Counted from the first letter of the stretch, positions 7,535 through 15,861 are shown. The stretch is 64,000 nt of DNA from SIG299 sp964544055 (GCA_964544055.1 CAZJAA010000004.1:79868-143867); one strand, 5' to 3'. Numbers and translations: made by a program. Notes: generated by a model not told the origin, from the sequence alone.

Positions 7535-8308
7535 TTATTTTTCCAATGCATATCTTTGTCTTACGATTTCATAAGCGAGCACTCCCATAGCCACAGAAGC
7601 ATTTAAAGAATCAATCTGTCCTTTCATCGGAATGCTTGCCGTAAAATCGCAGGTTTCCTTTACCAGTCGGCTGACTCCCTCGCCTTCGTTGCCAATCACA
7701 AGTCCAATCGGTCCGGTCAGATTCTGGCGGTACATTATCTCTCCATCCATATCTGCACACACAAACCACAGCCCTTCTTTCTTCAATTCTTCCATCGTCT
7801 GTACCAGATTAGTCACCTTGGCAACTGGTGTATAATTTAATGCTCCGGCAGAGGTTCTTGCCACTGTTGCGGTAAGTCCTGCCGCACGACGCTTTGGAAT
7901 AATCACTCCGTGGGCACCTGCCTGATTGGCTGTACGGATAATTGCGCCAAGATTATGCGGATCCTCAATGCCATCCAGTAAAACAAGAAACGGTGCTTCT
8001 CCGCATTCTCTTGCCAGTGCAAGCATATCCTCCACTTCCGCATATTCATAGGCAGCCGCATAGGCAATCGCTCCTTGATGCTTTCCAGTATCAGAAATCT
8101 GATCCAGACGCTCCTTTGACACAAAGTTGATAATGGTGTCACCTTTTTTTGCTTCTCGTAAAATCGTTTTTATCGGACCGTCCTGACAGCCGTCCAGCAA
8201 AAACAGCTTGTCAATTGTCTTTCCGGAGCGAAACGCTTCTATTACAGCGTTTCTCCCTTCTATTTTCGTTTCCTCTACTGTCTGGTTCTTATTTTCCGTT
8301 GTTTCCAT
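7535..8308 (-). CDS. rlmB: 23S rRNA (guanosine-2'-O-)-methyltransferase RlmB
   Basis: A SpoU-type (SPOUT fold) methyltransferase that modifies G2251 in the peptidyl-transferase P-loop of 23S rRNA. An N-terminal substrate-binding domain (EGRNAVIEAF) is followed by the SPOUT motifs LLDGIEDPHNLGAIIRTANQ, GLVIGNEGEGVSRL and DSLNASVAMGVLAYE. The start at 8308 is set by GTGGAGGAACT; the GTG at 8323 lies inside that ribosome site. It begins 11 bases from the mrnC stop codon, so the two are likely coupled. Confidence 0.94.
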   Translation of the reverse strand: METTENKNQTVEETKIEGRNAVIEAFRSGKTIDKLFLLDGCQDGPIKTILREAKKGDTIINFVSKERLDQISDTGKHQGAIAYAAAYEYAEVEDMLALARECGEAPFLVLLDGIEDPHNLGAIIRTANQAGAHGVIIPKRRAAGLTATVARTSAGALNYTPVAKVTNLVQTMEELKKEGLWFVCADMDGEIMYRQNLTGPIGLVIGNEGEGVSRLVKETCDFTASIPMKGQIDSLNASVAMGVLAYEIVRQRYALEK

Positions 8309-8319
8309 AGTTCCTCCAC

Positions 8320-8886
8320 TCACTCTTTTGCAGACATTTCTGCTGCCTGCCCTGTTACCGGTTCCGATGCTCCTGACCGCAGCCTTTCTGTGCGTTCAGC
8401 CACCTCTGAGGGTTGTCCGGCAGCAATTTCAGATTCTGCTTGTGTTTCCGGCACCTGTTCCTTTATAATATCTGCACCAATCTTCTCAAACCCAAGGCGG
8501 ATAAGCTTTGTCATCCGCTCAAACTCGCCCTTTAAATACAGCCATCCTATCAGTGCCTCAAATCCAGTTGCTCTCCGGTAATCATGGATGCTGGCATTTT
8601 TTGCGCTGGTATAGGACTTTGCATTTCTGCCTCTTTTGTATATTGCCCTTTCTTCTTCCGTCAGTTCCTCAAAAATAGCATCTATCATCTGTGACTGGGT
8701 TACAGCCTTTGCCAGATTGCTTGCACGTCGGTTCAAACGATCCACATGGGTATTCCCCTGATGTACCAACAGGGTACGGATGACAATTTCATATGCACAA
8801 TCCCCCATATATGCCAGTGTCAGCGGCGAATACTGATTGGGATTGATGTCCGGCATATGAAAGGTATTTTTTATTGCTTTTTCCAT
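8320..8886 (-). CDS. mrnC: Mini-ribonuclease 3 with a C-terminal extension
   Basis: Mini-III is an RNase III domain without a dsRNA-binding domain that matures 23S rRNA ends. The catalytic aspartate lies in LAYMGDCAYEI and the paired acidic site in GFEALIGWLYLKGE, with RGRNAKSYTSAKNASIHDYR between them. Bacillus-type proteins have about 143 residues; here 188 are present, the extra residues being a Glu/Ala/Ser-rich tail (from about 140) of unknown use. The start at 8886 follows GGGAGGAAACT. It lies between cysS and rlmB as in other Firmicutes. Confidence 0.92.
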   Translation of the reverse strand: MEKAIKNTFHMPDINPNQYSPLTLAYMGDCAYEIVIRTLLVHQGNTHVDRLNRRASNLAKAVTQSQMIDAIFEELTEEERAIYKRGRNAKSYTSAKNASIHDYRRATGFEALIGWLYLKGEFERMTKLIRLGFEKIGADIIKEQVPETQAESEIAAGQPSEVAERTERLRSGASEPVTGQAAEMSAKE

Positions 8887-8951
8887 AGTTTCCTCCCGTT
8901 GGAACAAAACTTTTTAACGTAATCCATTCCTTTTTTCGGATAATCGACCGA

Positions 8952-10364
8952 TTACACAAGATCCCAGACTGTTCCTTCTCTGGTATCCTTAATCTGCACG
9001 CCTTTTTCGGACAATTCGGCACGGATGGCATCTGCTTTTGCAAAATCCTTGTCTTTCTTGGCAGCCTTACGTTCTTCTATTTTTGCAAGAATAAATGCTT
9101 CCAGCTCGCTGTCTACTGCCGCTACTTTTTCCTCCACCGTAAGATTCAGAGAAAGCACTTCATCAAAGCTTGCAATCAATGCCTTTTTCGTTGCATCATT
9201 CATTTCCTCCCGAAGCACATCATAAATTACGGTAATTGCCATGGAGGTATTCAGGTCATTGCACAACGCTTCCTCGAATTTTGCACGGTATGCCACAAAT
9301 GCCGTTTCATCTACTACGCCATCTGCCTTTAATTCCAACACCCTCTTGCGAAGCTTTTCATATGCCACACCGACATTGCTGAGTACCTCATAGGAAAATT
9401 CTAACGGCTTACGGTAATGCGACTGGAGACAGAAGAAACGATAAACCAACGGCTTGTACCCTTTCTGTTCCAGCAGGGAAACGGTTAAAAATTCCCCATT
9501 TGATTTGCTCATTTTCTGGTTGCCTTTTTCAGTCAGATGATGCACATGAAACCAGTAATTACACCACTTATGCCCCAGATACGACTCACTCTGCGCAATT
9601 TCATTTGTGTGATGCGGGAAGATATTGTCAATACCACCGCAATGAATGTCCATGTATTCTCCCAGATGCTTCATGCTGATGCAGGAGCATTCAATATGCC
9701 ATCCCGGATAGCCAACGCCCCATGGACTGTCCCATTTTAATTCCTGATTATCAAATTTGGACTTGGTAAACCAAAGTACAAAATCACTCTTATTCCGTTT
9801 ATTTGCGTCCTCACTGACATCATCACGCACGCCGACCATCAATTCTTGTTCGGACTGGCTGGAAAAAACATAATAGTTATCTAACCTTGAAGTATCGAAA
9901 TATACATTGTCACCAGCCACATAAGCATAACCTTTTTCGATTAATTTTTCCACCATCTCAATAAAATTTTCAATGCAGTTTGTTGCCGGCTCTACCACGT
10001 CCGGACGCTTGATATTTAATTTTTCGCAGTCTGCAAAAAAGGCATCCGTATAAAATTTTGCAATTTCCATCACCGTCTTTTTTTCACGTTTTGCCCCCTT
10101 TAACATCTTGTCCTCACCGGTATCCGCATCACTGGAAAGATGTCCGACGTCCGTAATGTTCATAACCCGTTTCACATCATAGCCCACATAACGCAGCGTT
10201 TTTTCCAGAATATCTTCCATAATGTAGCAGCGCAGATTTCCAATGTGTGCAAAATGATATACAGTAGGGCCACAGGTATACATATTGATTTTTCCATCCA
10301 CGTTCGGAATAAGCGTTTCCACCTTTCGTGTCAGTGTGTTAAATAAGGTAACTTTGTTTTCCAT
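8952..10364 (-). CDS. cysS: Cysteinyl-tRNA synthetase
   Basis: A class I aminoacyl-tRNA synthetase charging tRNA-Cys. Its 470 residues hold the HIGH-type motif FAHIGNLR near residue 38, following the zinc cysteine in YTCGPTVYHF, further zinc ligands in HIECSCISMKHLG, and KMSKSNGEF near residue 270. GGAG sits nine bases before the ATG. The gene is cotranscribed with cysE under the T-box leader. Confidence 0.97.
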   Translation of the reverse strand: MENKVTLFNTLTRKVETLIPNVDGKINMYTCGPTVYHFAHIGNLRCYIMEDILEKTLRYVGYDVKRVMNITDVGHLSSDADTGEDKMLKGAKREKKTVMEIAKFYTDAFFADCEKLNIKRPDVVEPATNCIENFIEMVEKLIEKGYAYVAGDNVYFDTSRLDNYYVFSSQSEQELMVGVRDDVSEDANKRNKSDFVLWFTKSKFDNQELKWDSPWGVGYPGWHIECSCISMKHLGEYMDIHCGGIDNIFPHHTNEIAQSESYLGHKWCNYWFHVHHLTEKGNQKMSKSNGEFLTVSLLEQKGYKPLVYRFFCLQSHYRKPLEFSYEVLSNVGVAYEKLRKRVLELKADGVVDETAFVAYRAKFEEALCNDLNTSMAITVIYDVLREEMNDATKKALIASFDEVLSLNLTVEEKVAAVDSELEAFILAKIEERKAAKKDKDFAKADAIRAELSEKGVQIKDTREGTVWDLV

Positions 10365-10482
10365 TCTTTTTTCTCCTTCTGGATTTCATTATGATAATGC
10401 TTTTGTCGGTATCGCAGTGATACCAGCTTTTTTCCGTATCACTGCGATGTTTTACCTGTATCTGGTTTTTGCAGCATTTCTA

Positions 10483-11169
10483 TTACTTTGCAGACTGCTC
10501 ACAACTGTCCTCATTTACCTGCGGACAGTGATTCAACAGCACATCAACCATCTTCGACAATCGTTCATTTTCTTTTTTCAGAGAATCAATATCATTTTTT
10601 ACCGGATCCGGAAGATGCACCTGATCCATATCCTCCTGCGGAATCCTCAGGTTATCCCGTTTTACCACACGTCCCGGAACACCCACCACCGTACAGTTTG
10701 GCGGCACTTCGGAAAGAACAACCGAACCTGCACCAATTTTTGAATTTTCTCCTACCGTAAAGGAACCGAGCACCTTGGCTCCTGCACTAATCATTACATT
10801 GTTGCCTATTGTTGGATGGCGTTTGCCCTGCTCCTTACCTGTACCGCCAAGCGTTACGCCCTGATACAGCGTCACATTATCTCCAATTACTGCCGTTTCT
10901 CCGATAATCACTCCGTTTCCATGGTCAATGAACAAGCCCTTGCCGATTGTGGCTCCCGGATGAATTTCGATACCGGTCTTACGCACGGTAGTCTGGGAAT
11001 ACCATCTTGCCAGAAAGAAGAATTTGTGCTGATAAAGCCAATGTGCCACCCGGTGTCTCATAATCGCCTTAAAGCTGGGATATAAAAAAACCTCCCATCG
11101 CGTTTTTATTGCAGCATCGCGTTCCACGATAACCTGCATTTCCTCCTTTACGAATGAAATCAATCCCAT
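10483..11169 (-). CDS. cysE: Serine O-acetyltransferase
   Basis: Acetylates serine with acetyl-CoA in the first step of cysteine synthesis. The 228-residue protein carries the left-handed beta-helix hexapeptide repeats (IEIHPGATIGKGLFIDHGNG, then GETAVIGDNVTLYQGVTLGG and ISAGAKVLGSFTVGENSKIG) with the catalytic His-Asp region. The C-terminal 45 residues form a coiled coil ending in a Cys-containing tail. It is the short form without the long alpha-helical N-domain. The start follows ACAGGAGG at 11169. Expression should rise when uncharged tRNA-Cys accumulates. Confidence 0.95.
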   Translation of the reverse strand: MGLISFVKEEMQVIVERDAAIKTRWEVFLYPSFKAIMRHRVAHWLYQHKFFFLARWYSQTTVRKTGIEIHPGATIGKGLFIDHGNGVIIGETAVIGDNVTLYQGVTLGGTGKEQGKRHPTIGNNVMISAGAKVLGSFTVGENSKIGAGSVVLSEVPPNCTVVGVPGRVVKRDNLRIPQEDMDQVHLPDPVKNDIDSLKKENERLSKMVDVLLNHCPQVNEDSCEQSAK

Positions 11170-11195
11170 AGCATGCCTCCTGTTATGCTGTACTG

Positions 11196-11474
11196 CAAAA
11201 ATAAGTGGAACCGCAGATATTACCGCCTCTATCTTCCGATAGAGACGGTTACATCCGCGGTTCCACTCTACTTGAATTGCATCTGACAATTCCTCTTAAA
11301 CAACAGATAACGGCTGTTTTTCCGGACAGAACTACTTTCAACAATTTCCGTTTTCACCCTGCCAGCTCCCGGACGCACTTCACATTTTTATTACCAGAAA
11401 CGCTTTCAGCCCATGGCGTTTCTTCTCTGCGGCTTTTGCAATGCTACTCTTTCCGTTCTTCGCTTTTTTGCATT
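11196..11474 (-). promoter_or_regulatory. T-box riboswitch leader (tRNA-Cys) of cysE-cysS
   Basis: The leader between promoter and cysE shows the T-box plan. The stem I elements are AGTAG and AGAGAAG, then a GGGCTGAAAG distal loop; GAAGTGCGTC contains a plausible UGC (Cys) specifier codon. The antiterminator T-box AGTGGAACCGCGG lies at 11267-11255. The long terminator hairpin (about 11204-11267, tip near TCGGAAGA) ends in TTATTTTT. The specifier reading agrees with the downstream cysteine genes, but the codon frame was judged by eye. Confidence 0.92.
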
Positions 11475-11480
11475 TACTAT

Positions 11481-11509
11481 ATTCTATGCAATCCCGCTTT
11501 TTTTGTCAA
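11481..11509 (-). promoter_or_regulatory. Promoter of the cysE T-box leader
   Basis: TTGACA (11509-11504) and TAGAAT (11486-11481) with a 17-bp spacer on the minus strand place the transcript start near 11474, giving a leader of about 280 nt, normal for a T-box. Confidence 0.8.
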
Positions 11510-11576
11510 GGTATTTAAGTCTATTTTTTTCAAACCAGACAAAATTTTCCTACTTTGACATTGCATGCTTTTTGTC

Positions 11577-11816
11577 TTACGCAGGATTTTGAACAACGCA
11601 GATTTGTCTGGTAACGACACCGATTTCTTCAAGAGTATTTATCATGCGGTATACGGTTGCCGCACCAATTTTTCTGTCTGCCGCAGCTGCTTTGTAATAA
11701 ATTTCCTTGCAACTGCTGCTGTCCTCTTTCAAAATGATATCCAAAAGCATCAGACGCTGTTTTGTTATCCGGCATCCGTTTTCTTTTAATCTTTGTATTA
11801 CAACTTCTCTTGCCAT
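11577..11816 (-). CDS. Short Fur-family regulator, DNA-binding domain only
   Basis: A protein of 79 residues matching the N-terminal winged helix of Fur-type repressors: LKENGCRITKQRLMLLDIIL, SCKEIYYKAAA and IGAATVYRMINTLEEIGVV. Fur proteins are usually 130-150 residues; here the C-terminal metal-binding and dimerisation domain is missing and the protein ends in TRQICVVQNPA. It may be a natural short form or a 3' truncation. GAGGTGG precedes the start. Two matching palindromes overlap its promoter, which suggests autoregulation by a dimer of some kind. Confidence 0.75.
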   Translation of the reverse strand: MAREVVIQRLKENGCRITKQRLMLLDIILKEDSSSCKEIYYKAAAADRKIGAATVYRMINTLEEIGVVTRQICVVQNPA

Positions 11817-11866
11817 AAGATTTCCACCTCGACATCTTTTTATTGTATTCGATTTTCACGAGTCTG

Positions 11867-11920
11867 GTTAGTTTCCTCTAACTCCATGGTTAGTTTACAC
11901 TAACTAATTTAAAATGTCAA
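11867..11920 (-). promoter_or_regulatory. Promoter of the fur-like gene with two tandem palindromic operators
   Basis: TTGACA (11920-11915), a 17-bp spacer and TAAACT (11897-11892) form the promoter. Overlapping the -10 is GTTAGTnnnnACTAAC (11889-11904, perfect arms), and exactly 22 bp downstream is GTTAGTnnnnTCTAAC (11867-11882, one mismatch). Two sites two helical turns apart, one on the -10, look like a repressor operator. The fur-like gene starts 51 bp further on. Confidence 0.75.
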
Positions 11921-11944
11921 GAGCTTTTCATACGTTATTGATAA

Positions 11945-12520
11945 TTATCTTTTATGACAGCCCGGACAGCCGGTACAAACCGTGCCCACCTCCATGTCAG
12001 CATCATAAACATACGCACTTCCAATCGTTCCTTCAAAAGACAAATCTTTCACACTTTCCAAAAGGCACACCGCCTGAGAAGCAATTCCTTCCCCGGCACC
12101 GGTAAAACCAAGCCCCTCTTCGGTCGTAGCCTTCACATTCACCTGGGAAATATCCATCTTAAGGACCGCTGCAATGTTGGCACGCATTTCTTCAAGATAC
12201 GGTGCCAGCTTCGGCTTCTGGGCAATAATCGTGGCATCAATATTTTCAATCAGGAATAATTCTTCATCCAGCAGCCGCTTTACCTCTTTTAAAAGCTCCA
12301 TACTGGAAATGCCCTGGTATTTCTCCTCCGAATCTGGAAAATGCTTTCCAATATCTCCAAGTGCCGCTGCACCTAAAAGAGCATCCATTACAGCATGCAG
12401 CAGTACATCCGCATCCGAATGTCCCAATAAGCCCTTTTCGTAAGGAACCACCACACCACCAAGTATCAATGCCCTATCCTCTGTCAGACGATGCACATCA
12501 TATCCTGTTCCGATTCGCAT
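11945..12520 (-). CDS. ispF: 2-C-methyl-D-erythritol 2,4-cyclodiphosphate synthase with Cys-rich tail
   Basis: Forms the cyclic diphosphate intermediate of the MEP isoprenoid pathway. The zinc ligands DVH (residues 8-10) and the HSDADVLLHA motif are present, as are GDIGKHFPDS and KATTEEGLGFTG. The core ends near residue 160, where IspF usually stops; another 30 residues follow, ending CTGCPGCHKR with three closely spaced cysteines. AAAGGAGG precedes the ATG. No other MEP genes are near. Confidence 0.94.
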   Translation of the reverse strand: MRIGTGYDVHRLTEDRALILGGVVVPYEKGLLGHSDADVLLHAVMDALLGAAALGDIGKHFPDSEEKYQGISSMELLKEVKRLLDEELFLIENIDATIIAQKPKLAPYLEEMRANIAAVLKMDISQVNVKATTEEGLGFTGAGEGIASQAVCLLESVKDLSFEGTIGSAYVYDADMEVGTVCTGCPGCHKR

Positions 12521-12614
12521 TTTTGTTTCCTCCTTTTTTCTGACGTACTCTCAAAATTTTCTGAATGAGGCATTCCGGGAGTACATCCTATTCTGTTCTG
12601 ATTTTCCGGTTTGC

Positions 12615-13262
12615 TTATTTCTTTTCCGTCGAACTTATCTTTTTCTGCTTCTGCGCATACTTTCTTTGCAATTTTTTCGAAAGTATCTGCTCGTTCTTCT
12701 TTTCTTTTTTCAGCTTTCTTGTGCCTCGTTTTTCAGCAATAAACACATAGTAACCGTCCTTTTCCTTTACCGTCGCACCGCCAAATACCGATGACAGCTT
12801 ATTTCTGTACCAGTCCAGCCGCTTTGTCACCATTACCATTTTACCGCCTACAACCAATTTTTGAAATCCATCCTCAATAAAATGCTTTGCTACAGCAAAA
12901 TCTGTATGATACGGTGGGTTGCTGAGTATCATCGTAAATTTGTTTTCTGGAATGTCTGTTAGTCCGTCACTCCGGCGGACAAGCAGATTTTCCACACCGT
13001 TTATTTTTGCATTCTGTTTGGAAAGCTCCACAGCGTTTTCAGAAACATCACAAAGAACCACGTTTTCTGCTCCAATCTGCTTTGCCGCCAGAATACCCAC
13101 AATACCGCAGCCACAGCCCAAATCCAGCACCTTATCCTCCGGCGAAAAGCTGACAAATGACAACATTGCCCTTGTGCCTTTGTCGATTGCCGTTGGTGAA
13201 AAAACCTGTTCATTGGTCTGTAAGGTTAAATTTATCCCTTGTATTTCTTCTTCAAACTGCAT
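12615..13262 (-). CDS. Class I SAM-dependent methyltransferase, RsmC-like
   Basis: A protein of 215 residues with a Rossmann methyltransferase core: VLDLGCGCGIVGILAA for SAM binding, then LCDVSENAVELSK, and the NPPYH motif typical of N-methyltransferases acting on guanine or adenine. It resembles the C-terminal domain of the 16S rRNA G1207 enzyme RsmC. The last 45 residues are very lysine-rich and likely bind RNA. GGAG precedes the ATG. The substrate is inferred, not shown. Confidence 0.85.
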   Translation of the reverse strand: MQFEEEIQGINLTLQTNEQVFSPTAIDKGTRAMLSFVSFSPEDKVLDLGCGCGIVGILAAKQIGAENVVLCDVSENAVELSKQNAKINGVENLLVRRSDGLTDIPENKFTMILSNPPYHTDFAVAKHFIEDGFQKLVVGGKMVMVTKRLDWYRNKLSSVFGGATVKEKDGYYVFIAEKRGTRKLKKEKKNEQILSKKLQRKYAQKQKKISSTEKK

Positions 13263-13410
13263 ATTTACTCCGTTTCTATTGCTTTTTCATTGTCCTTTTT
13301 CTGAACCGCATGTAGCCGGACATCCGGTTAAAACTGTTTTCCTGACAAAAACCTTTACACTTTCCCGGTCAGCCAGCTGTTTACAAACTACATTTGCTGC
13401 GTACCTGTTT

Positions 13411-14295
13411 TTATTCTAAATACCGGTCGATTGCATTTGCCACACCAACGGCAATCTTTTTCCGATATTCCTCCGTTGCCATAAGCGCATCTTCCTCCGG
13501 ATTTGTCATAAATCCCATTTCCAGAATCGTTGTCGGCACAGTTGTCCAATTAATTCCTGTCATAGTATCTGTTTCCCAAATCTTGCGTTTTTTTGCCCCG
13601 GTTTCACGAACTACTTCATCCAGAACAAGCTCAGAAAGTCTTCGGCTTTCCTGATACCACTCACTGTTATAGGGATTATCCGGTGTCTGACAGATGGTCA
13701 GCACCCCCTTTGCCGAAGCATTGTCCGAGCCATCGGCATGAACCCGGATAAACGCATCTGCCATTGCCTCATTGGCAATCAGGGCACGCTCCACATTGGA
13801 AATATCAACATCGTGTGTTTCCCGCGTCATAATAACCTCGTAACCCCGGGCAAGCAGTTCCTCCTTCAGATAAAGGCTTACCGCCAGTGTCAGTTCATAT
13901 TCCGGAATTTTTGTGGAAACTCCCTGTGTACCGGAAGAAACCTTTGCTTTCAGCACCTCCGAGCCCGGACCATTTGGTTCTTTTTCATAATTTCCTTTTT
14001 TCTGATGTCCCGGATCGATTACAATCAAACGTTTTTCTGACACCGGTGTTTTGGTTGGTATTGGCGTTTCCGTCGGTGTCGGTGTCTCCGTTGGAGTCGG
14101 CGTGCTCGTCGATGTCGGGGGCTCTGTTGGCGTCGGCGTGCTCGTTGGTAGCGGAGTCTCCATTGGCAGCGGCGTGCTCGTCGGTAGCGGGGTCTCCGTT
14201 AGTTCCGGCACAACGGTATCCTGTTTTGTTGTTCCGGCACAGCCTGCCAAAACAAGCACCGCCCCTATTAGTAAAAGTTTTCCTCTGATTTTCAT
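13411..14295 (-). CDS. Lipoprotein N-acetylmuramoyl-L-alanine amidase (amidase_3)
   Basis: A predicted zinc amidase cutting MurNAc-Ala bonds in peptidoglycan, anchored outside the membrane. The N-terminus MKIRGKLLLIGAVLVLAGC is a lipoprotein signal with cysteine at residue 19, followed by a Thr/Pro/Ser-rich linker of about 55 residues, then the catalytic domain with IDPGHQKKG, EYELTLAVSLYLK, IRVHADGS and ILEMGFMTNPEED, so all zinc and catalytic residues are intact. The start at 14295 follows GGAG; earlier in-frame starts give no good signal peptide. It is paralogous to the inactive-looking protein at 5754-6632. Confidence 0.9.
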   Translation of the reverse strand: MKIRGKLLLIGAVLVLAGCAGTTKQDTVVPELTETPLPTSTPLPMETPLPTSTPTPTEPPTSTSTPTPTETPTPTETPIPTKTPVSEKRLIVIDPGHQKKGNYEKEPNGPGSEVLKAKVSSGTQGVSTKIPEYELTLAVSLYLKEELLARGYEVIMTRETHDVDISNVERALIANEAMADAFIRVHADGSDNASAKGVLTICQTPDNPYNSEWYQESRRLSELVLDEVVRETGAKKRKIWETDTMTGINWTTVPTTILEMGFMTNPEEDALMATEEYRKKIAVGVANAIDRYLE

Positions 14296-14318
14296 TCTGA
14301 ACTCCATTTCCATCCTGT

Positions 14319-14792
14319 TCACCCCAGCAGACTCAGCAGATTGTGAAGATTTGCGACCAAAACTGTCAGGACAATTCCAAAAATTATCCCTATTGCGATA
14401 TTCGCCTGATCCATTTTGTCCGGCACTCCGGTCACAACTTTTCTTGGATTTCCGGGACGATAATAAATCGTTATCGTACTCGGTGCTGTTCCCGGAATGC
14501 AATAATTCTCTCCATCAAAGTAATACGTTTTTTTATATTTTTTTCCGTTGACTGTGTACTCATACTTTACCCTGTTGCTGGCATAATGAGCATGTGTGTT
14601 GCTCGAACCACGCCTTCCGGGAACCATGCTTGACTTAACAGCTCTCGCCGTTGTATAATTTTTATTTTTTTGGGCAGCTTCTATAAATCGCTCTGCTTTT
14701 TTTACCTGCCACCTGCAATAAAACACCGGAGTACCTATCAGTAAACTAAAGCAAAGCAGTGGTCGGATTACATTGAAATAGAATTCACTCAT
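14319..14792 (-). CDS. Two-helix membrane protein, DUF3592-like
   Basis: A hypothetical protein of 157 residues with hydrophobic segments at 8-27 and about 130-150 and a soluble beta-rich middle (VKYEYTVNGKKYKKTYYF, then ITIYYRPGNPRKV), a layout like DUF3592 proteins of unknown function. It ends 23 bases before the start of the amidase lipoprotein, so the two are probably one operon. AAGGAAAAGGAAG lies before the ATG. Confidence 0.7.
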   Translation of the reverse strand: MSEFYFNVIRPLLCFSLLIGTPVFYCRWQVKKAERFIEAAQKNKNYTTARAVKSSMVPGRRGSSNTHAHYASNRVKYEYTVNGKKYKKTYYFDGENYCIPGTAPSTITIYYRPGNPRKVVTGVPDKMDQANIAIGIIFGIVLTVLVANLHNLLSLLG

Positions 14793-14948
14793 ACGTTTTT
14801 CTTCCTTTTCCTTTCATTGATGCGATTTCACGCAGCCATTTCATTTTACCATACCGAGCAAAATTTCACAAGACGGTTATTCCGGAGCTTCCTTGCTTTT
14901 AAACATCGCACATTAAAACCATAATTAACCCAACTCAAAAATAAGCCA

Positions 14949-14977
14949 TTGAAACACAATTGCTATTGTGATATAAT
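14949..14977 (+). promoter_or_regulatory. Promoter of the response regulator gene with a palindrome filling the spacer
   Basis: TTGAAA (14949-14954), 17 bp and TATAAT (14972-14977). The spacer is itself a perfect inverted repeat, CACAAT-TGCT-ATTGTG (14955-14970). A dimeric regulator bound there would block the promoter. The gene starts 70 bp downstream. Confidence 0.75.
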
Positions 14978-15046
14978 CAGAGTTACAAACATACGTTCTC
15001 GTTCGGTAATACATAGAACACACTTCAAAAAAGGAAGCAGGATAAC

Positions 15047-15745
15047 ATGAAAACAATTGCAATCATAGAGGATGACATCCATATCGGAGATATGCTGGCA
15101 GAGCTTCTAATGCGGGAGGGATACTCTGTTCTTCGAGCTTATTCCGGCACGGAAGCTCTGTATCTCCTTTCACAAAACAAACCGGATCTTGTACTGCTGG
15201 ATTTAATGCTGCCCGGTCTTTCAGGGGAAGAGGTTCTGCCGCACATCAAAAACACTCCGGTGAGCGTCCTTAGCGCAAAGGTCGATGTGCAGGACAAGGT
15301 AAATCTGCTGCTCGGCGGTGCCGCCGATTATATGACAAAACCATTTCATACGGAAGAACTTCTTGCCCGTATCACGGTTCAGCTTCGCAAGGCAGAAAAA
15401 CAGAGCGATGTTTCCTGTCTTTCTGTTGGTGCACTGTGCCTGGATATGGTATCACTTACCCTCACGGCGCAGGGAGAACTCGTAAAACTGACCCGGACAG
15501 AATTTGCCATCTTAAAGCTTTTGATGGAAAATCCGAAACAGGTGATTGCCAAGAGTGTACTTCTTGACCGTATCAGTCTGGATACCCCGGATTGCACCGA
15601 ACGCTCCCTGAAACAGCATATCAGCAATGAGATATATTTACGTGTCTTAAAAAGCAACGTTCCGTCACTGAAAGCTATTAGTAATAATGGTGCTTATATA
15701 GCAGGTGAGGATGAAACACACTATTTGATGAGAGTGAAAAAATAA
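15047..15745 (+). CDS. OmpR-type response regulator with an aberrant C-terminus (chimeric)
   Basis: Residues 1-115 form a receiver domain (IIEDDIHIGDML, phosphoacceptor in LVLLDLMLPGLSGEE, TKPFHTEE). Residues 125-190 start a winged-helix output domain (LTRTEFAILKLLMENPKQVI, then ERSLKQHISN). In this family the protein should go on with a helix and a beta-hairpin wing ending in GIGFKL or similar. Instead, from about residue 195, it reads IYLRVLKSNVPSLKAISNNG and GEDETHYLMRVKK, which resembles the C-terminus of a GNAT acetyltransferase. No histidine kinase gene is adjacent. DNA binding is probably lost or altered. AAGGAAG precedes the start. Confidence 0.8.
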   Translation: MKTIAIIEDDIHIGDMLAELLMREGYSVLRAYSGTEALYLLSQNKPDLVLLDLMLPGLSGEEVLPHIKNTPVSVLSAKVDVQDKVNLLLGGAADYMTKPFHTEELLARITVQLRKAEKQSDVSCLSVGALCLDMVSLTLTAQGELVKLTRTEFAILKLLMENPKQVIAKSVLLDRISLDTPDCTERSLKQHISNEIYLRVLKSNVPSLKAISNNGAYIAGEDETHYLMRVKK

Positions 15746-15771
15746 TTTGAGCAAATTACGATGGATGAAAA

Positions 15772-15861
15772 CATAATGGATATGCACAAAAAGCAATGAA
15801 ATTGGTCGAAGAGATTCATGGAATTTCGAATTGGGAGTTAGATACAATCTTTTCCCTGTAG
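15772..15861 (+). pseudogene. Remnant of a GNAT acetyltransferase gene
   Basis: Twenty-nine codons in one frame read HNGYAQKAMKLVEEI, then HGISNWELDTI, then FSL and a stop. This resembles the segment of GNAT N-acetyltransferases that precedes the usual QEEKNCHLYEKLGY ending. There is no start codon or ribosome site and both ends are lost. It lies 27 bases after the aberrant response regulator, so this is a scar of at least one deletion. Confidence 0.65.

Noticed and set aside
13263..13410. Small gene or RNA between the RsmC-like and amidase genes
   Set aside because: No frame with a ribosome site and no convincing terminator hairpin is present in these 148 bases.
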